A stretch of DNA of 7,537 bases from Bacteroidales bacterium UBA3709 (GCA_002372015.1 DFIA01000040.1:21922-29458), one strand, 5' to 3'; numbered from the stretch's first letter, positions 1 to 5,816 are shown. Notes: a model not told the origin generated them from the sequence alone. Program-made: numbers and translations.

Positions 1-45
1 CCACATTATCAGTGTGGTGCTCTAACCAAACTGAGCTACGAGCCT
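1..45 (-). tRNA. tRNA-Ile (GAT anticodon), 5' part only
   Basis: Read on the minus strand this begins AGGCTCG-TA-GCTC, the acceptor, U8 and D-arm pattern of bacterial tRNA-Ile. The D-loop contains GGTTAGAGC. A 5-bp anticodon stem CCACA/TGTGG encloses the loop CTGATAA, so the anticodon is GAT (plus-strand positions 8-10). The variable loop, T-arm and 3' end lie beyond the left edge of the window. In Bacteroidales tRNA-Ile(GAT) usually sits inside rRNA operons. No rRNA lies upstream here and the gene has its own promoter about 55 bp away, so this copy appears to be stand-alone or the head of a tRNA cluster. Confidence 0.93.
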
Positions 46-99
46 ATTCAATAAGTCTTGCCAGGTGATTTTCTGACACCCACTGTATCAATGGGGTTG

Positions 100-130
100 C
101 AAAGGTAAGTGTTTTTTCCTTTTGTGCAAA
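100..130 (-). promoter_or_regulatory. Bacteroidales-type promoter for the tRNA-Ile
   Basis: On the minus strand TTTG (130-127) is followed after exactly 19 nt by TACCTTTG (107-100). This matches the Bacteroides primary sigma consensus TTTG-N19-21-TAnnTTTG. The expected transcription start is near position 93, giving a leader of roughly 50 nt before the tRNA. Confidence 0.8.
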
Positions 131-167
131 ATTTTTTGGGAAAAATTACGCCTTATAGGCTTTTTAG

Positions 168-176
168 TACCTTTGC
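168..176 (+). promoter_or_regulatory. Promoter -7 box for the chromate transporter operon
   Basis: TACCTTTGC matches the Bacteroides -7 consensus TAnnTTTG exactly. No TTTG is found at the expected 19-21 nt upstream spacing, so the -33 half is weak. The inferred start near 181-183 leaves only 12-15 nt before the ATG at 195. The leader would be short and has no Shine-Dalgarno, which is common in this phylum. Confidence 0.6.
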
Positions 177-194
177 ACACTACTACAAAATATT

Positions 195-938
195 ATGGGA
201 AGGGTATCGCTATGGAAACTGGCTGCTGTATTTGCCAAGATTGGAATGTTTACACTTGGAGGCGGCTATGCCATGATTCCACTGATAGATCGTGAGATAG
301 TACAAAAGCGCAAGTGGTTAGAATCGGAGGAGTTCTATGATATTTTATCTATAGCCCAAAGTGTTCCAGGACTGCTTGCTGTAAACATTTCCATCTTTGC
401 CGGTTATAGAGTTCGCGGTAATAAAGGCAGTATTGCTGCCGCCATTGGCACCTGCTTGCCGGCTTTTATAGTAATACTCGCAATAGCTATTTTTTTTGCT
501 GCATATCGCGATAATATATATGTAGAAAAGGTTTTCAGAGGCATCAGGCCGGTGGTAGTTGCCCTGATAGCAGTACCGGTGGTTGATATGATTCAGAAAT
601 CTCACCTGAACCTTTGGCGGGCACTGCTTGCCGCAGCAACTGTTGCCGCCATAATCTTTCTAAAAGTATCGCCCATTTACATAATGATAGTATTCTTTAC
701 CACCTTCTTCGGCGTTCGCTACATGGGAACACACAAAGCAGCAAGTAACACCTCTACGGTAGGCCAAATACCGAAACAAAAGCACACAATCGCTTCAAAT
801 ACCATGCATAACGATACGTGTAAAGCCACACGCATTTCTGAAGCAAAAAGTTCACAAAATAATACGAATAACACAACTACAAACAACACAATAACAGTAG
901 CAAACAAAATAGATAACAAAAAGGAGGGTAGCACATGA
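195..938 (+). CDS. Chromate transporter, single CHR domain (first of a pair), with Asn/Thr-rich tail
   Basis: This is an inner-membrane protein of the CHR (ChrA) family. Characterised members export chromate by proton-coupled antiport, but the substrate of short paired members is often unproven. Family signatures are visible: FTLGGGYAMIPL at residues 19-30 and the QSVPG...N...GYR block at about 55-72, followed by hydrophobic membrane segments to about residue 176. Short-chain CHR proteins carry one domain and normally work as a pair of dissimilar subunits. The next gene supplies the partner and overlaps this one by ATGA, so the two are probably translationally coupled. Residues 177-247 form a hydrophilic tail rich in Asn, Thr, Ser and Lys with no recognisable domain; family members usually end soon after the membrane part. 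ATG 195 is the first start after the -7 box and places the GGGYAM motif at the usual distance. Confidence 0.9.
   Translation: MGRVSLWKLAAVFAKIGMFTLGGGYAMIPLIDREIVQKRKWLESEEFYDILSIAQSVPGLLAVNISIFAGYRVRGNKGSIAAAIGTCLPAFIVILAIAIFFAAYRDNIYVEKVFRGIRPVVVALIAVPVVDMIQKSHLNLWRALLAAATVAAIIFLKVSPIYIMIVFFTTFFGVRYMGTHKAASNTSTVGQIPKQKHTIASNTMHNDTCKATRISEAKSSQNNTNNTTTNNTITVANKIDNKKEGST
922..927 (+). promoter_or_regulatory. Strong Shine-Dalgarno (AGGAGG) for the second chromate transporter gene
   Basis: AGGAGG lies 7 nt before ATG 935, inside the end of the upstream reading frame. Strong Shine-Dalgarno sequences are unusual in Bacteroidota. This one decides the start of the downstream gene and supports independent or coupled re-initiation at the ATGA junction. 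Confidence 0.75.
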
Positions 939-1483
939 TATTCCTTCAACTATTTTGGACATTTTTAATTATTGGGCTGTTTTCGTTTGGAGGTGGCTAT
1001 GCAATGCTTTCTCTTATCCAGAGCAAGGTGGTTACAGAATATGCATGGATAACCGCCGAGCAGTTCACCGATATTGTTGCCATATCGCAAGCAACTCCCG
1101 GCCCTGTGGGTATCAATACAGCCACCTACATAGGCTACACGGTAACACACAACTTAGGGTACAGCGAGGCGGTTTGTGTATTAGGCTCAGCACTAACCTC
1201 GCTAGCTGTGGTTTTGCCTTCGTTTATAATAGTACTCTCTATCTGCTGGCTATATCAAAAGGTGAAGAAAAGCGGGTTGTTTACATCGTTAATGAAGAAT
1301 ATCCGCCCCATCGTAATCGGCATGATAGCAGCAGCGGCTGGGGTACTCATTACAAGAGAGAATTTCTTTCACTGGAGTAGCTGGATACTTATGGCAGTAG
1401 CATTTGTCTGCTGCAAATATTTGAAAGTACACCCAATCTGGGTAATTTTAGCCAGTGGCATCATAGGGCTGATTATCTATTAG
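935..1483 (+). CDS. Chromate transporter, single CHR domain (second of a pair)
   Basis: This 182-aa inner-membrane protein is the second half-size CHR-family subunit. Motifs parallel those of its neighbour: FSFGGGYAMLSLI at residues 16-28 and SQATPGPVGINTATYIGY at about 51-68, then several hydrophobic helices to the C-terminus. Its length is typical of a short-chain CHR subunit, without the extra tail seen on the first gene. The start overlaps the stop of the upstream gene (ATGA) and is preceded by AGGAGG. The two presumably form a heteromeric transporter of opposite membrane orientations, which is inferred from characterised pairs. Its last 11 bp overlap the 3' end of the convergent minus-strand DUF308 gene, leaving no room for a separate terminator. 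Confidence 0.9.
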   Translation: MIFLQLFWTFLIIGLFSFGGGYAMLSLIQSKVVTEYAWITAEQFTDIVAISQATPGPVGINTATYIGYTVTHNLGYSEAVCVLGSALTSLAVVLPSFIIVLSICWLYQKVKKSGLFTSLMKNIRPIVIGMIAAAAGVLITRENFFHWSSWILMAVAFVCCKYLKVHPIWVILASGIIGLIIY

Positions 1484-2180
1484 TATCATCCTCCAATACA
1501 ACTGCATCTTCTTCCGCCTCTACAACATTCGGTTCAGGTTTAACAACGTTAGCTCCAACATCCTCTGGTTCAACGGCATTTCCATCAGGTTCAATAGGTT
1601 CTACTACTATATTCTTGCCGCTCTCATAGTTTGCCTTTTCCTGTGCCGCCCTCTGAATACGCTTTGCAAAGGCATTAACCTTTACAGAAAACATTATATC
1701 TGCAAGGCCAAGAAGCATTAAGCAAGCTCCAAATATGATTGATAAAAGCTTGGTGCTCTGCTCAGTAAAGAAACAAAGTGCAACTCCTGCCGCAAATATC
1801 AAAGCCGGAGCAAGGAAGAACCAGAATCTTTCTCTAATACCCTTTGAAAAGCGGACGGTATGAATTATCTGCAATAATCCATACATGGCCAATATTATAC
1901 CGAAGATAAATCCTATCATGTTTATAAAAACAGATGTTTTAACAAGCATGGCTATGCCGGCAATCAAAAACAACACTACACTCGCTAAAGAAATGATACT
2001 CAATCCCCTAAGATTTTCAAAACTATTGGTAGCCAAACCATAAACCACACTAATTACTCCAGAAAGTATCAGCAGAATACCCAATATCTTTATCAAAAAT
2101 TCAGCGGCCCTGTCAGACCATACAACAAGGGCAATACCTATGAGAAACACTACGGCTCCCCTCAAAACATTTCTGAACAT
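1473..2180 (-). CDS. DUF308 / HdeD-like membrane protein with acidic C-terminal tail
   Basis: This 235-aa protein has about six hydrophobic segments in paired hairpins: roughly residues 8-20, 28-49, 62-80, 86-107, 119-137 and 146-164. The G-I-L-L-I-L-S-G-V and G-A-C-L-M-L-L-G-L-A-D patterns are typical of the DUF308/HdeD family. E. coli HdeD is linked to acid resistance, but the function in Bacteroidota is unknown. Residues 168-190 are basic/amphipathic. Residues 191-235 form an acidic, Pro/Val/Glu-rich, loosely repetitive tail (VVEP, AVEPED, VVKPEP, VVEAEED), presumably cytoplasmic. It lies 26 bp downstream of the glycosyltransferase on the same strand and is probably co-transcribed with it. 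Its stop overlaps the end of the convergent chromate transporter gene. Confidence 0.8.
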   Translation of the reverse strand: MFRNVLRGAVVFLIGIALVVWSDRAAEFLIKILGILLILSGVISVVYGLATNSFENLRGLSIISLASVVLFLIAGIAMLVKTSVFINMIGFIFGIILAMYGLLQIIHTVRFSKGIRERFWFFLAPALIFAAGVALCFFTEQSTKLLSIIFGACLMLLGLADIMFSVKVNAFAKRIQRAAQEKANYESGKNIVVEPIEPDGNAVEPEDVGANVVKPEPNVVEAEEDAVVLEDDTNR

Positions 2181-2206
2181 ATCTATAGTATTTAGTCTTT
2201 ACAAAG

Positions 2207-3124
2207 TTAGAACTTTAATTTAAACTGAGCTTGTTTCTTTACTTTTCTACGATTAACCAAGTAGAGCACACAACCCGGAATAGTAGCCAATAAAGTCAGC
2301 AATTTGCTTGGTGATTCTCTCAGGAATCTCGAATTACGACTACGGATAGAGTGGCTCACATAGTGAACATTAAGCATCAATCTGCGTTTAAAAGTTCTGG
2401 CATGCTGCATATCAAACTTGCGGACATAGGCAAACCCCTTAGGGTTATTCCAGTACTGCCGCCACATACTGAAAGAAGAGCCCTCCGGCTGGTAGTCCAC
2501 CATAACCATTATCTGATTACATACCAGCAGATTATAGTCTTCATCTATCATATTGTAGAGCAATGCCAAGCCCACATACTTTTCTCCTTCAAATAAAGGA
2601 TAAGGCGGATATTCTTTCACAATTTCGGTTCTATATACAAGCTTCTTATCGCCACTCCCGCCAAGCCTCTCGTAATAATCGCGAAGAGTAGTCTGCTTCA
2701 AATCCGAAGGAAATTCAGAACCTATAACTCTGCCAGAGGTATCTGCATCAAGACCAACTATTCCGGCTATTCGGTTCTTATCTTTATCGCGATAATTTTC
2801 TTTCCAGAAAGAGACAATTTTTTCCACTGCATCGTCTGGCATAAAATCGTCTGAATCTATACATACATTCAACTCCGTTTCTATGTTCGCATACGCCGTA
2901 TTATGCGCACCGTGCATACCCTGATTCTGTTGATATATGTAGCGAATAGGTATTTTACCATCTGATACCCACGCCTCTACAAGCTCACGAGTATTGTCGG
3001 TAGAGCCATCATCCACCACAAGCCACTCAAAATCGTTACAAGTTTGCCTTAGCAAGCTCTCATAAGTTCTGCCTATGGTGTGCGCCCTATTGTATGCCGG
3101 AGTAAAAACAGTTAGCGTTTTCAT
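2207..3124 (-). CDS. Family 2 glycosyltransferase
   Basis: This 305-aa protein has a GT-A fold, GT2-type N-terminus. It starts TVFTPAYNR (residues 5-13), has the nucleotide-binding VVDDGSTDNT at 36-45, and the metal-binding D-x-D region CIDSDD at about 88-93. These enzymes transfer sugar from a nucleotide-sugar donor to glycan or lipid acceptors at the inner face of the membrane. The middle part (E-G-E-K at 179-182, Y-x-x-x-E/D-x-D at 190-197) fits the acceptor half. A hydrophobic stretch near 275-290 followed by a basic end suggests membrane association. Donor and acceptor cannot be told from sequence. It stands alone rather than in a large polysaccharide cluster. Its upstream region carries the tandem repeat array ending about 40 bp before the start codon, so its expression may depend on that array (inference). 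Confidence 0.9.
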   Translation of the reverse strand: MKTLTVFTPAYNRAHTIGRTYESLLRQTCNDFEWLVVDDGSTDNTRELVEAWVSDGKIPIRYIYQQNQGMHGAHNTAYANIETELNVCIDSDDFMPDDAVEKIVSFWKENYRDKDKNRIAGIVGLDADTSGRVIGSEFPSDLKQTTLRDYYERLGGSGDKKLVYRTEIVKEYPPYPLFEGEKYVGLALLYNMIDEDYNLLVCNQIMVMVDYQPEGSSFSMWRQYWNNPKGFAYVRKFDMQHARTFKRRLMLNVHYVSHSIRSRNSRFLRESPSKLLTLLATIPGCVLYLVNRRKVKKQAQFKLKF

Positions 3125-3163
3125 ATCGGACTTCTGAATAAAGATGTCGCTGAATAAAACCTC

Positions 3164-3303
3164 TCAAAGATTTAAACCATCAAAGATTTAATCCATCAAA
3201 GATTTAAACCATCAAAAGATTAAACCTTCAAAGATTAAATCCATCAAAGATTAAAATCCTCCAAAGATTAAAACCATTCAAAAGATTAAACCCTTCAAAG
3301 ATA
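3164..3303. repeat. Imperfect 16-17 bp tandem repeat array
   Basis: There are about 8.5 head-to-tail copies of a unit close to TCAAAGATTWAAACCA, starting at 3164, 3180, 3196, 3212, 3228, 3244, 3260, 3277 and 3294. Units 1-6 are 16 bp; later ones are stretched to 17 by single inserted bases. Units differ by A/T changes and by CAAAG versus CAAAAG. Read on the minus strand every unit offers TTTG, the -33 element of Bacteroides promoters. The unit nearest the glycosyltransferase lies 40 bp from its start codon. No canonical TAnnTTTG was found between array and gene. Slippage-prone arrays of this kind can alter promoter strength, but that is inference here. Confidence 0.88.
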
Positions 3304-3447
3304 GCAAAGAATTGCATTGGAAAAGCACCGATGGTCAAGAAACTCCAGGTTCGTCTTCAAGATGCAACCGCACCTGAGTTCCTAAAAGAGCACGCTAACC
3401 AACACTATGCCCTTACCAAGCCATCAGGCCATCAATACCACAGGCTA
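3304..3447. other. Noncoding stretch without recognised features
   Basis: With the repeat array and the 39 bp before it, this completes a gap of about 320 bp without a convincing gene. A 70-codon plus-strand frame starting at 3331 crosses it and runs antisense into the small basic ORF. It has no Shine-Dalgarno, no promoter and no recognisable similarity, so I treat it as chance. No terminator hairpin or inverted repeat was seen. Confidence 0.5.
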
Positions 3448-3624
3448 TCAACGCCCCAGAACTTGCTGGAACTGCCGCTTTGCACTCTTGCGGTTATACT
3501 TTTTCTTGCTTTTGGCAATACGCGTAGGTCGAGTAGAAATTAGCTTCCCAAACTTCTCTATCTCCAGCTGCCGATCAACAGCCTTTACCGTATCAATCAC
3601 CGTTCTCCTCTTTATCCTTTTCAT
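3448..3624 (-). CDS. Small basic protein, hypothetical (58 aa)
   Basis: This frame begins MKRIKRRTVIDTVKAVDR, continues through a short acidic helix-like patch (QLEIEKFGK), and ends in a Lys/Arg-rich segment (TRPTRIAKSKKKYNRK). The composition, with basic ends and an amphipathic middle, resembles the small conserved proteins common in Bacteroidales accessory and phage-derived DNA rather than a random frame. No function can be assigned; nucleic-acid binding is a guess from charge. The open frame continues upstream to 3834, but that extension runs antisense to the recombinase and reads unlike the rest, so the ATG at 3624 is chosen. Only 27 bp separate it from the divergent recombinase start, which leaves little space for two promoters. 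One of the two starts may therefore be wrong or one frame not real. Confidence 0.45.
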   Translation of the reverse strand: MKRIKRRTVIDTVKAVDRQLEIEKFGKLISTRPTRIAKSKKKYNRKSAKRQFQQVLGR

Positions 3625-3627
3625 CTG

Positions 3628-3648
3628 ATTGCAATAATTATCCGCAAT
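3628..3648. promoter_or_regulatory. Inverted repeat between divergent ORFs (possible operator)
   Basis: ATTGC (3628-3632) and GCAAT (3644-3648) form a 5-bp inverted repeat with an 11-nt A/T-rich centre. It sits exactly in the 27-bp gap between the start codons of the small basic ORF and the serine recombinase. It is a plausible binding site for a dimeric regulator or for the recombinase, but short enough to be chance. Confidence 0.3.
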
Positions 3649-3651
3649 TAT

Positions 3652-4329
3652 ATGCCCCCATATACCCTCCCGAAAGTTAAACCTTTCAGCAAAGATAAAA
3701 GAAAAAGACAAGCATATATTTACGCAAGGGTGTCCAGCACCACCGACAGACAGAGTACCGACAGGCAGGTAAATTCTCTCACCAACATTGCCAACACAAT
3801 GGGCTATGAAATAGTAGGCATCTACAGAGAGCATATCAGCGGAGCCACCATCAACAAGGAAAGAGCCGTCCTGACAAGTTGCCTCAGCGATGCAGTTACT
3901 AACGGAATAGACATCATTCTTTTCTCCGAACTCTCAAGGTGTGGCAGGGCTATATGGGAAGTGCTTGAGACAATCAAATTCTGTGTGGATAAGAAGATAG
4001 ACTTGTTCTTTGAGAAAGAGGGGCTGAGGTTGTTCCAAGATGGCAAGGTAAATTCTATTATGGCTATCTATATTTCTTGCCTCGGATTCTGTGCCGAGAA
4101 AGAAAGAGAAAACATCTATTTCCGCTTGCATCAGGGCAGAGAGCAGGCAAAGGCAAAAGGCGTCAAGATGGGGCGTAAAACGGGCTCAAAAGAAAGCAGA
4201 GAACACCGCGCTGAAAAGCATGCTGATGTTCTCCGCTATCTCAAGAAAGGTTGCTCAATTCGTGATACCGCCAAACTATGCAGTGTTAGTATCAGTACCG
4301 TTCAGAGGTTGAAGAAAGATTTCAGTTAA
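3652..4329 (+). CDS. Serine recombinase, resolvase/invertase family
   Basis: This 225-aa site-specific recombinase has the small-serine-recombinase layout. The catalytic block YARVSS gives nucleophile Ser28 with Arg26. ELSRCGR at 93-99 corresponds to the conserved LDRLGR block; Arg96 and Arg99 are kept but the usual Asp is Ser95. The helix-E stretch AEKERENIYFRLHQGREQAKAKG (148-170) is followed by the GRKTG linker. A C-terminal helix-turn-helix (about 191-222) reads CSIRDTAKLCSVSISTVQRL. Characterised relatives resolve transposon cointegrates or flip invertible segments. The first about 20 residues precede the catalytic domain and are Lys/Pro-rich; relatives usually start closer to the YxRVS block, so the true start may be later or at a non-ATG codon. 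No Shine-Dalgarno is visible. No clear recombination sites were found nearby. Confidence 0.88.
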   Translation: MPPYTLPKVKPFSKDKRKRQAYIYARVSSTTDRQSTDRQVNSLTNIANTMGYEIVGIYREHISGATINKERAVLTSCLSDAVTNGIDIILFSELSRCGRAIWEVLETIKFCVDKKIDLFFEKEGLRLFQDGKVNSIMAIYISCLGFCAEKERENIYFRLHQGREQAKAKGVKMGRKTGSKESREHRAEKHADVLRYLKKGCSIRDTAKLCSVSISTVQRLKKDFS

Positions 4330-4361
4330 TCTAAAATGAAAACATATTAAACTTGAAGATT

Positions 4362-4410
4362 AAGGAGGGTGTTTGTGATGCTACTTAAGTTTAAGGATAG
4401 ACTTGGCTAA
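4362..4410 (+). promoter_or_regulatory. Orphan Shine-Dalgarno with a 10-codon ORF
   Basis: AAGGAGG at 4362-4368 is followed by GTG (4375) and ATG (4378) at good spacing, but the frame stops at 4408-4410 after ten codons. It lies 32 bp after the recombinase stop, and the ATG abuts the stop codon of the convergent secreted-protein gene. It looks like the start signal of a lost or replaced downstream gene, or a leader peptide. The strength of the site is unusual for this kind of genome. Confidence 0.35.
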
Positions 4411-4905
4411 TCCTTCAAAGCATTCACTAAAACCATCCTCGTAATTGAAATCTTTCCCCGAACCGAAACTATCAATGTTAATTAAGCATACTGTCTCGTT
4501 TGTCTTAATATTTATGATAGTAATAGTCCCTGTAACATAAAACTTTCCCTGTCCCCAAGTTCCCCAAAATGCTTGATGTCTTTCCAAGTCTTCAACCTTA
4601 AAAATCAGTTTATATTCTGCAGATTCATCAGCATCTGTAGTTACTGACATTCCCGATGAGACATCATTGAATACTTTTACAAAGCCCTTCTTCATTCTTT
4701 TAATCCTCTTCTCATAATCCTTTCCACACCATTCTTTAAAGTCTTCATCTTTTTCCCAAGTAGTATTAGAGAAATCGAACTCGATTAAAGCAACAGAAGT
4801 TTGCTTTAAACAATCTGTGTTGCCTTTTTTTACTTTCAGATGCTTGTCAGCAAAGCAGTATGTTGAAATTAATAAGGCACAAATGACTAATAGATACTTT
4901 TTCAT
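4381..4905 (-). CDS. Secreted protein of unknown function (174 aa)
   Basis: The N-terminus MKKYLLVICALLISTYCFA is a classical signal peptide, with cleavage expected after Ala19. Cys17 is inside it, but the preceding residues are not a good lipobox, so a lipoprotein is unlikely. The mature part has Lys-rich start, a V-A-L-I-E-F-D-F-S strand near 38-46, a basic helix around 63-80, and a strand-rich C-terminal half (K-L-I-F-K-V-E-D-L near 99-107, K-F-Y-V-T-G-T-I-T-I near 121-130). Cysteines at 32, 60, 140 and 162 could form disulfides in the periplasm. I do not recognise a named domain; short exported proteins of this appearance occur in Bacteroidales. It follows the outer-membrane protein gene after 68 bp on the same strand, so co-transcription is likely. 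Confidence 0.75.
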   Translation of the reverse strand: MKKYLLVICALLISTYCFADKHLKVKKGNTDCLKQTSVALIEFDFSNTTWEKDEDFKEWCGKDYEKRIKRMKKGFVKVFNDVSSGMSVTTDADESAEYKLIFKVEDLERHQAFWGTWGQGKFYVTGTITIINIKTNETVCLINIDSFGSGKDFNYEDGFSECFEGLAKSILKLK

Positions 4906-4973
4906 AGATAATCAAATATTTGGCAAGACTTCTATGCCGATTATTATAAGAGAAACAACATGTTTAAAGTTTA

Positions 4974-5576
4974 TCAGAAATCTACTCCAAGTCGAATAAC
5001 CCAAGAATAGAATTTAACTTTTTCACTTCTTGCTCCATCAATTGGGAAATTGTGATAATTAAAACCAGCCGACAAGTCAAGGCCAAACTTCCTGCCAATA
5101 CCAAAATGACATCCAATTGAAGGGCTTGCATATACACCCGTTGTTAAGTCATCTGCAATCTCTCCTGAATATGGTATTGAGAGTCCTACCTTACCTTCAA
5201 GGAATGGGGTTATTTTATGATTCAACCAATTGAATCTTACTGCGCCAAATAAATTAGATGTAACAAAACCATCTTCGCCAATTTTATCACTTTCAGTAAA
5301 ACCTTGTGAACCAACTCCACCTCCTACGAATAACCAAGGATTAAACTGATAACCATGAGTAGTTTCTAATTCAATGAAAAAATTGTTATTATATGACCAA
5401 TCACCAACTTCTACGTCACCCATTCCACCTCCAATTGTTACAAAACCTTTATATCCTCTTAGTCCCGCTTCTTTCCATTTTGCTCTTTGTGCGTCTTTGT
5501 TTTGTGCATTAAGTTGATTTGCATTAGCCCATAACAAGAATGATACAAATAACAAGATAATAGTTAGTTTTTTCAT
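4974..5576 (-). CDS. Outer-membrane beta-barrel protein (200 aa)
   Basis: A signal peptide (MKKLTIILLFVSFLLWANAN, cleavage probably near Ala24) is followed by a Gln/Lys-rich linker and then alternating hydrophobic, Gly- and aromatic-rich strands. Examples are K-G-F-V-T-I-G-G-G-M near 44-53, P-W-L-F-V-G-G-G-V-G near 80-89, and I-T-P-F-L-E-G-K-V-G near 122-131. It ends in F-Y-S-W-V-I-R-L-G-V-D-F. A terminal aromatic residue is the usual signal for outer-membrane barrel assembly. Size fits a small barrel of about eight strands of the OmpA/OmpX-like, porin-family fold common in Bacteroidota; cargo or ligand is unknown. No Shine-Dalgarno precedes the ATG, only an A-rich leader. It is likely the first gene of a two-gene unit with the secreted protein downstream, and it lies just downstream of the 6S-like RNA on the same strand. 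Confidence 0.8.
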   Translation of the reverse strand: MKKLTIILLFVSFLLWANANQLNAQNKDAQRAKWKEAGLRGYKGFVTIGGGMGDVEVGDWSYNNNFFIELETTHGYQFNPWLFVGGGVGSQGFTESDKIGEDGFVTSNLFGAVRFNWLNHKITPFLEGKVGLSIPYSGEIADDLTTGVYASPSIGCHFGIGRKFGLDLSAGFNYHNFPIDGARSEKVKFYSWVIRLGVDF

Positions 5577-5596
5577 GATTTTTGTTCTTTAAGGAC

Positions 5597-5641
5597 TTGG
5601 CTTCAAAGCCCTATTTATAAAAAACAAAAGTGTGAAGCCAA
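5597..5641. repeat. 8-bp inverted repeat upstream of the outer-membrane protein gene
   Basis: TTGGCTTC (5597-5604) and GAAGCCAA (5634-5641) are perfect complements separated by 29 nt. On the minus strand this hairpin lies between the 3' end of the 6S-like RNA and the outer-membrane protein start codon. It carries a T-rich run in its loop rather than after the stem, so it is not a standard terminator. It could be a leader structure of the downstream mRNA or a processing site. Confidence 0.5.
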
Positions 5642-5651
5642 TTTCATTTAT

Positions 5652-5816
5652 TCTCGTAGAGGTTGTGGCAACCTAGGATAGGATAAACTACTGATACTTC
5701 ACACTCGGCAGTATATGAAGCATCATCCTTAGAACAAGGAAGACACGACATAGTCATGCACGAGCAATCATATCTCCGTAGTCCTCTATCCTTGAAACTG
5801 CCACATTTCTACGAAA
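5652..5816 (-). ncRNA. ssrS: 6S-type regulatory RNA (rod-like ncRNA, Bacteroidales-1/6S-like)
   Basis: The roughly 165-nt minus-strand transcript folds as one long irregular rod. The closing stem is UUUCGUAGA (5816-5808) with UCUACGAGA (5660-5652). Going inward come GUGGCA/UGCCAC, AGGAUAG/CUAUCCU, GGACUAC/GUAGUUU, GAUA/UAUC, GCUCG/CGAGU, UAUG/CAUA, GUGUC/GAUGC, and an apical UCCUU/AAGGA hairpin whose loop sits at the exact centre. Several of these pairs are G-U on the minus strand and become A-C mismatches on the plus strand, so the strand is well supported. A single rod of 160-190 nt with an open middle is the architecture of 6S RNA, which binds housekeeping RNA polymerase by mimicking an open promoter. 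The identity is inferred from fold, not sequence match; another rod-like RNA is possible. Confidence 0.62.

Noticed and set aside
719..949. 76-aa minus-strand hydrophobic frame
   Set aside because: Antisense of the Asn/Thr-rich tail of the first transporter; Val/Leu/Phe richness follows from the A/C-rich coding strand.
955..1380. 141-aa plus-strand frame inside the second chromate transporter gene
   Set aside because: It is an out-of-frame shadow of a clearly recognised CHR-domain protein.
3164..3303. CRISPR array
   Set aside because: Units are 16-17 bp head to tail with no unique spacers, so this is a tandem repeat.
3331..3543. 70-codon plus-strand frame between the repeat array and the recombinase
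   Set aside because: No promoter or ribosome-binding site, no recognisable domain, and its second half is antisense to the more protein-like small basic ORF.
3625..3834. Upstream extension of the small basic ORF to 128 aa
   Set aside because: The added 70 residues are antisense to the recombinase catalytic region and have a composition unlike the rest; the internal ATG at 3624 is more plausible.
5604..5628. Promoter for the outer-membrane protein gene using TTTG elements at 5628-5625 and 5607-5604
   Set aside because: Spacing between the elements is about 13 nt instead of 19-21, and the downstream box reads GGGCTTTG, lacking the TA.
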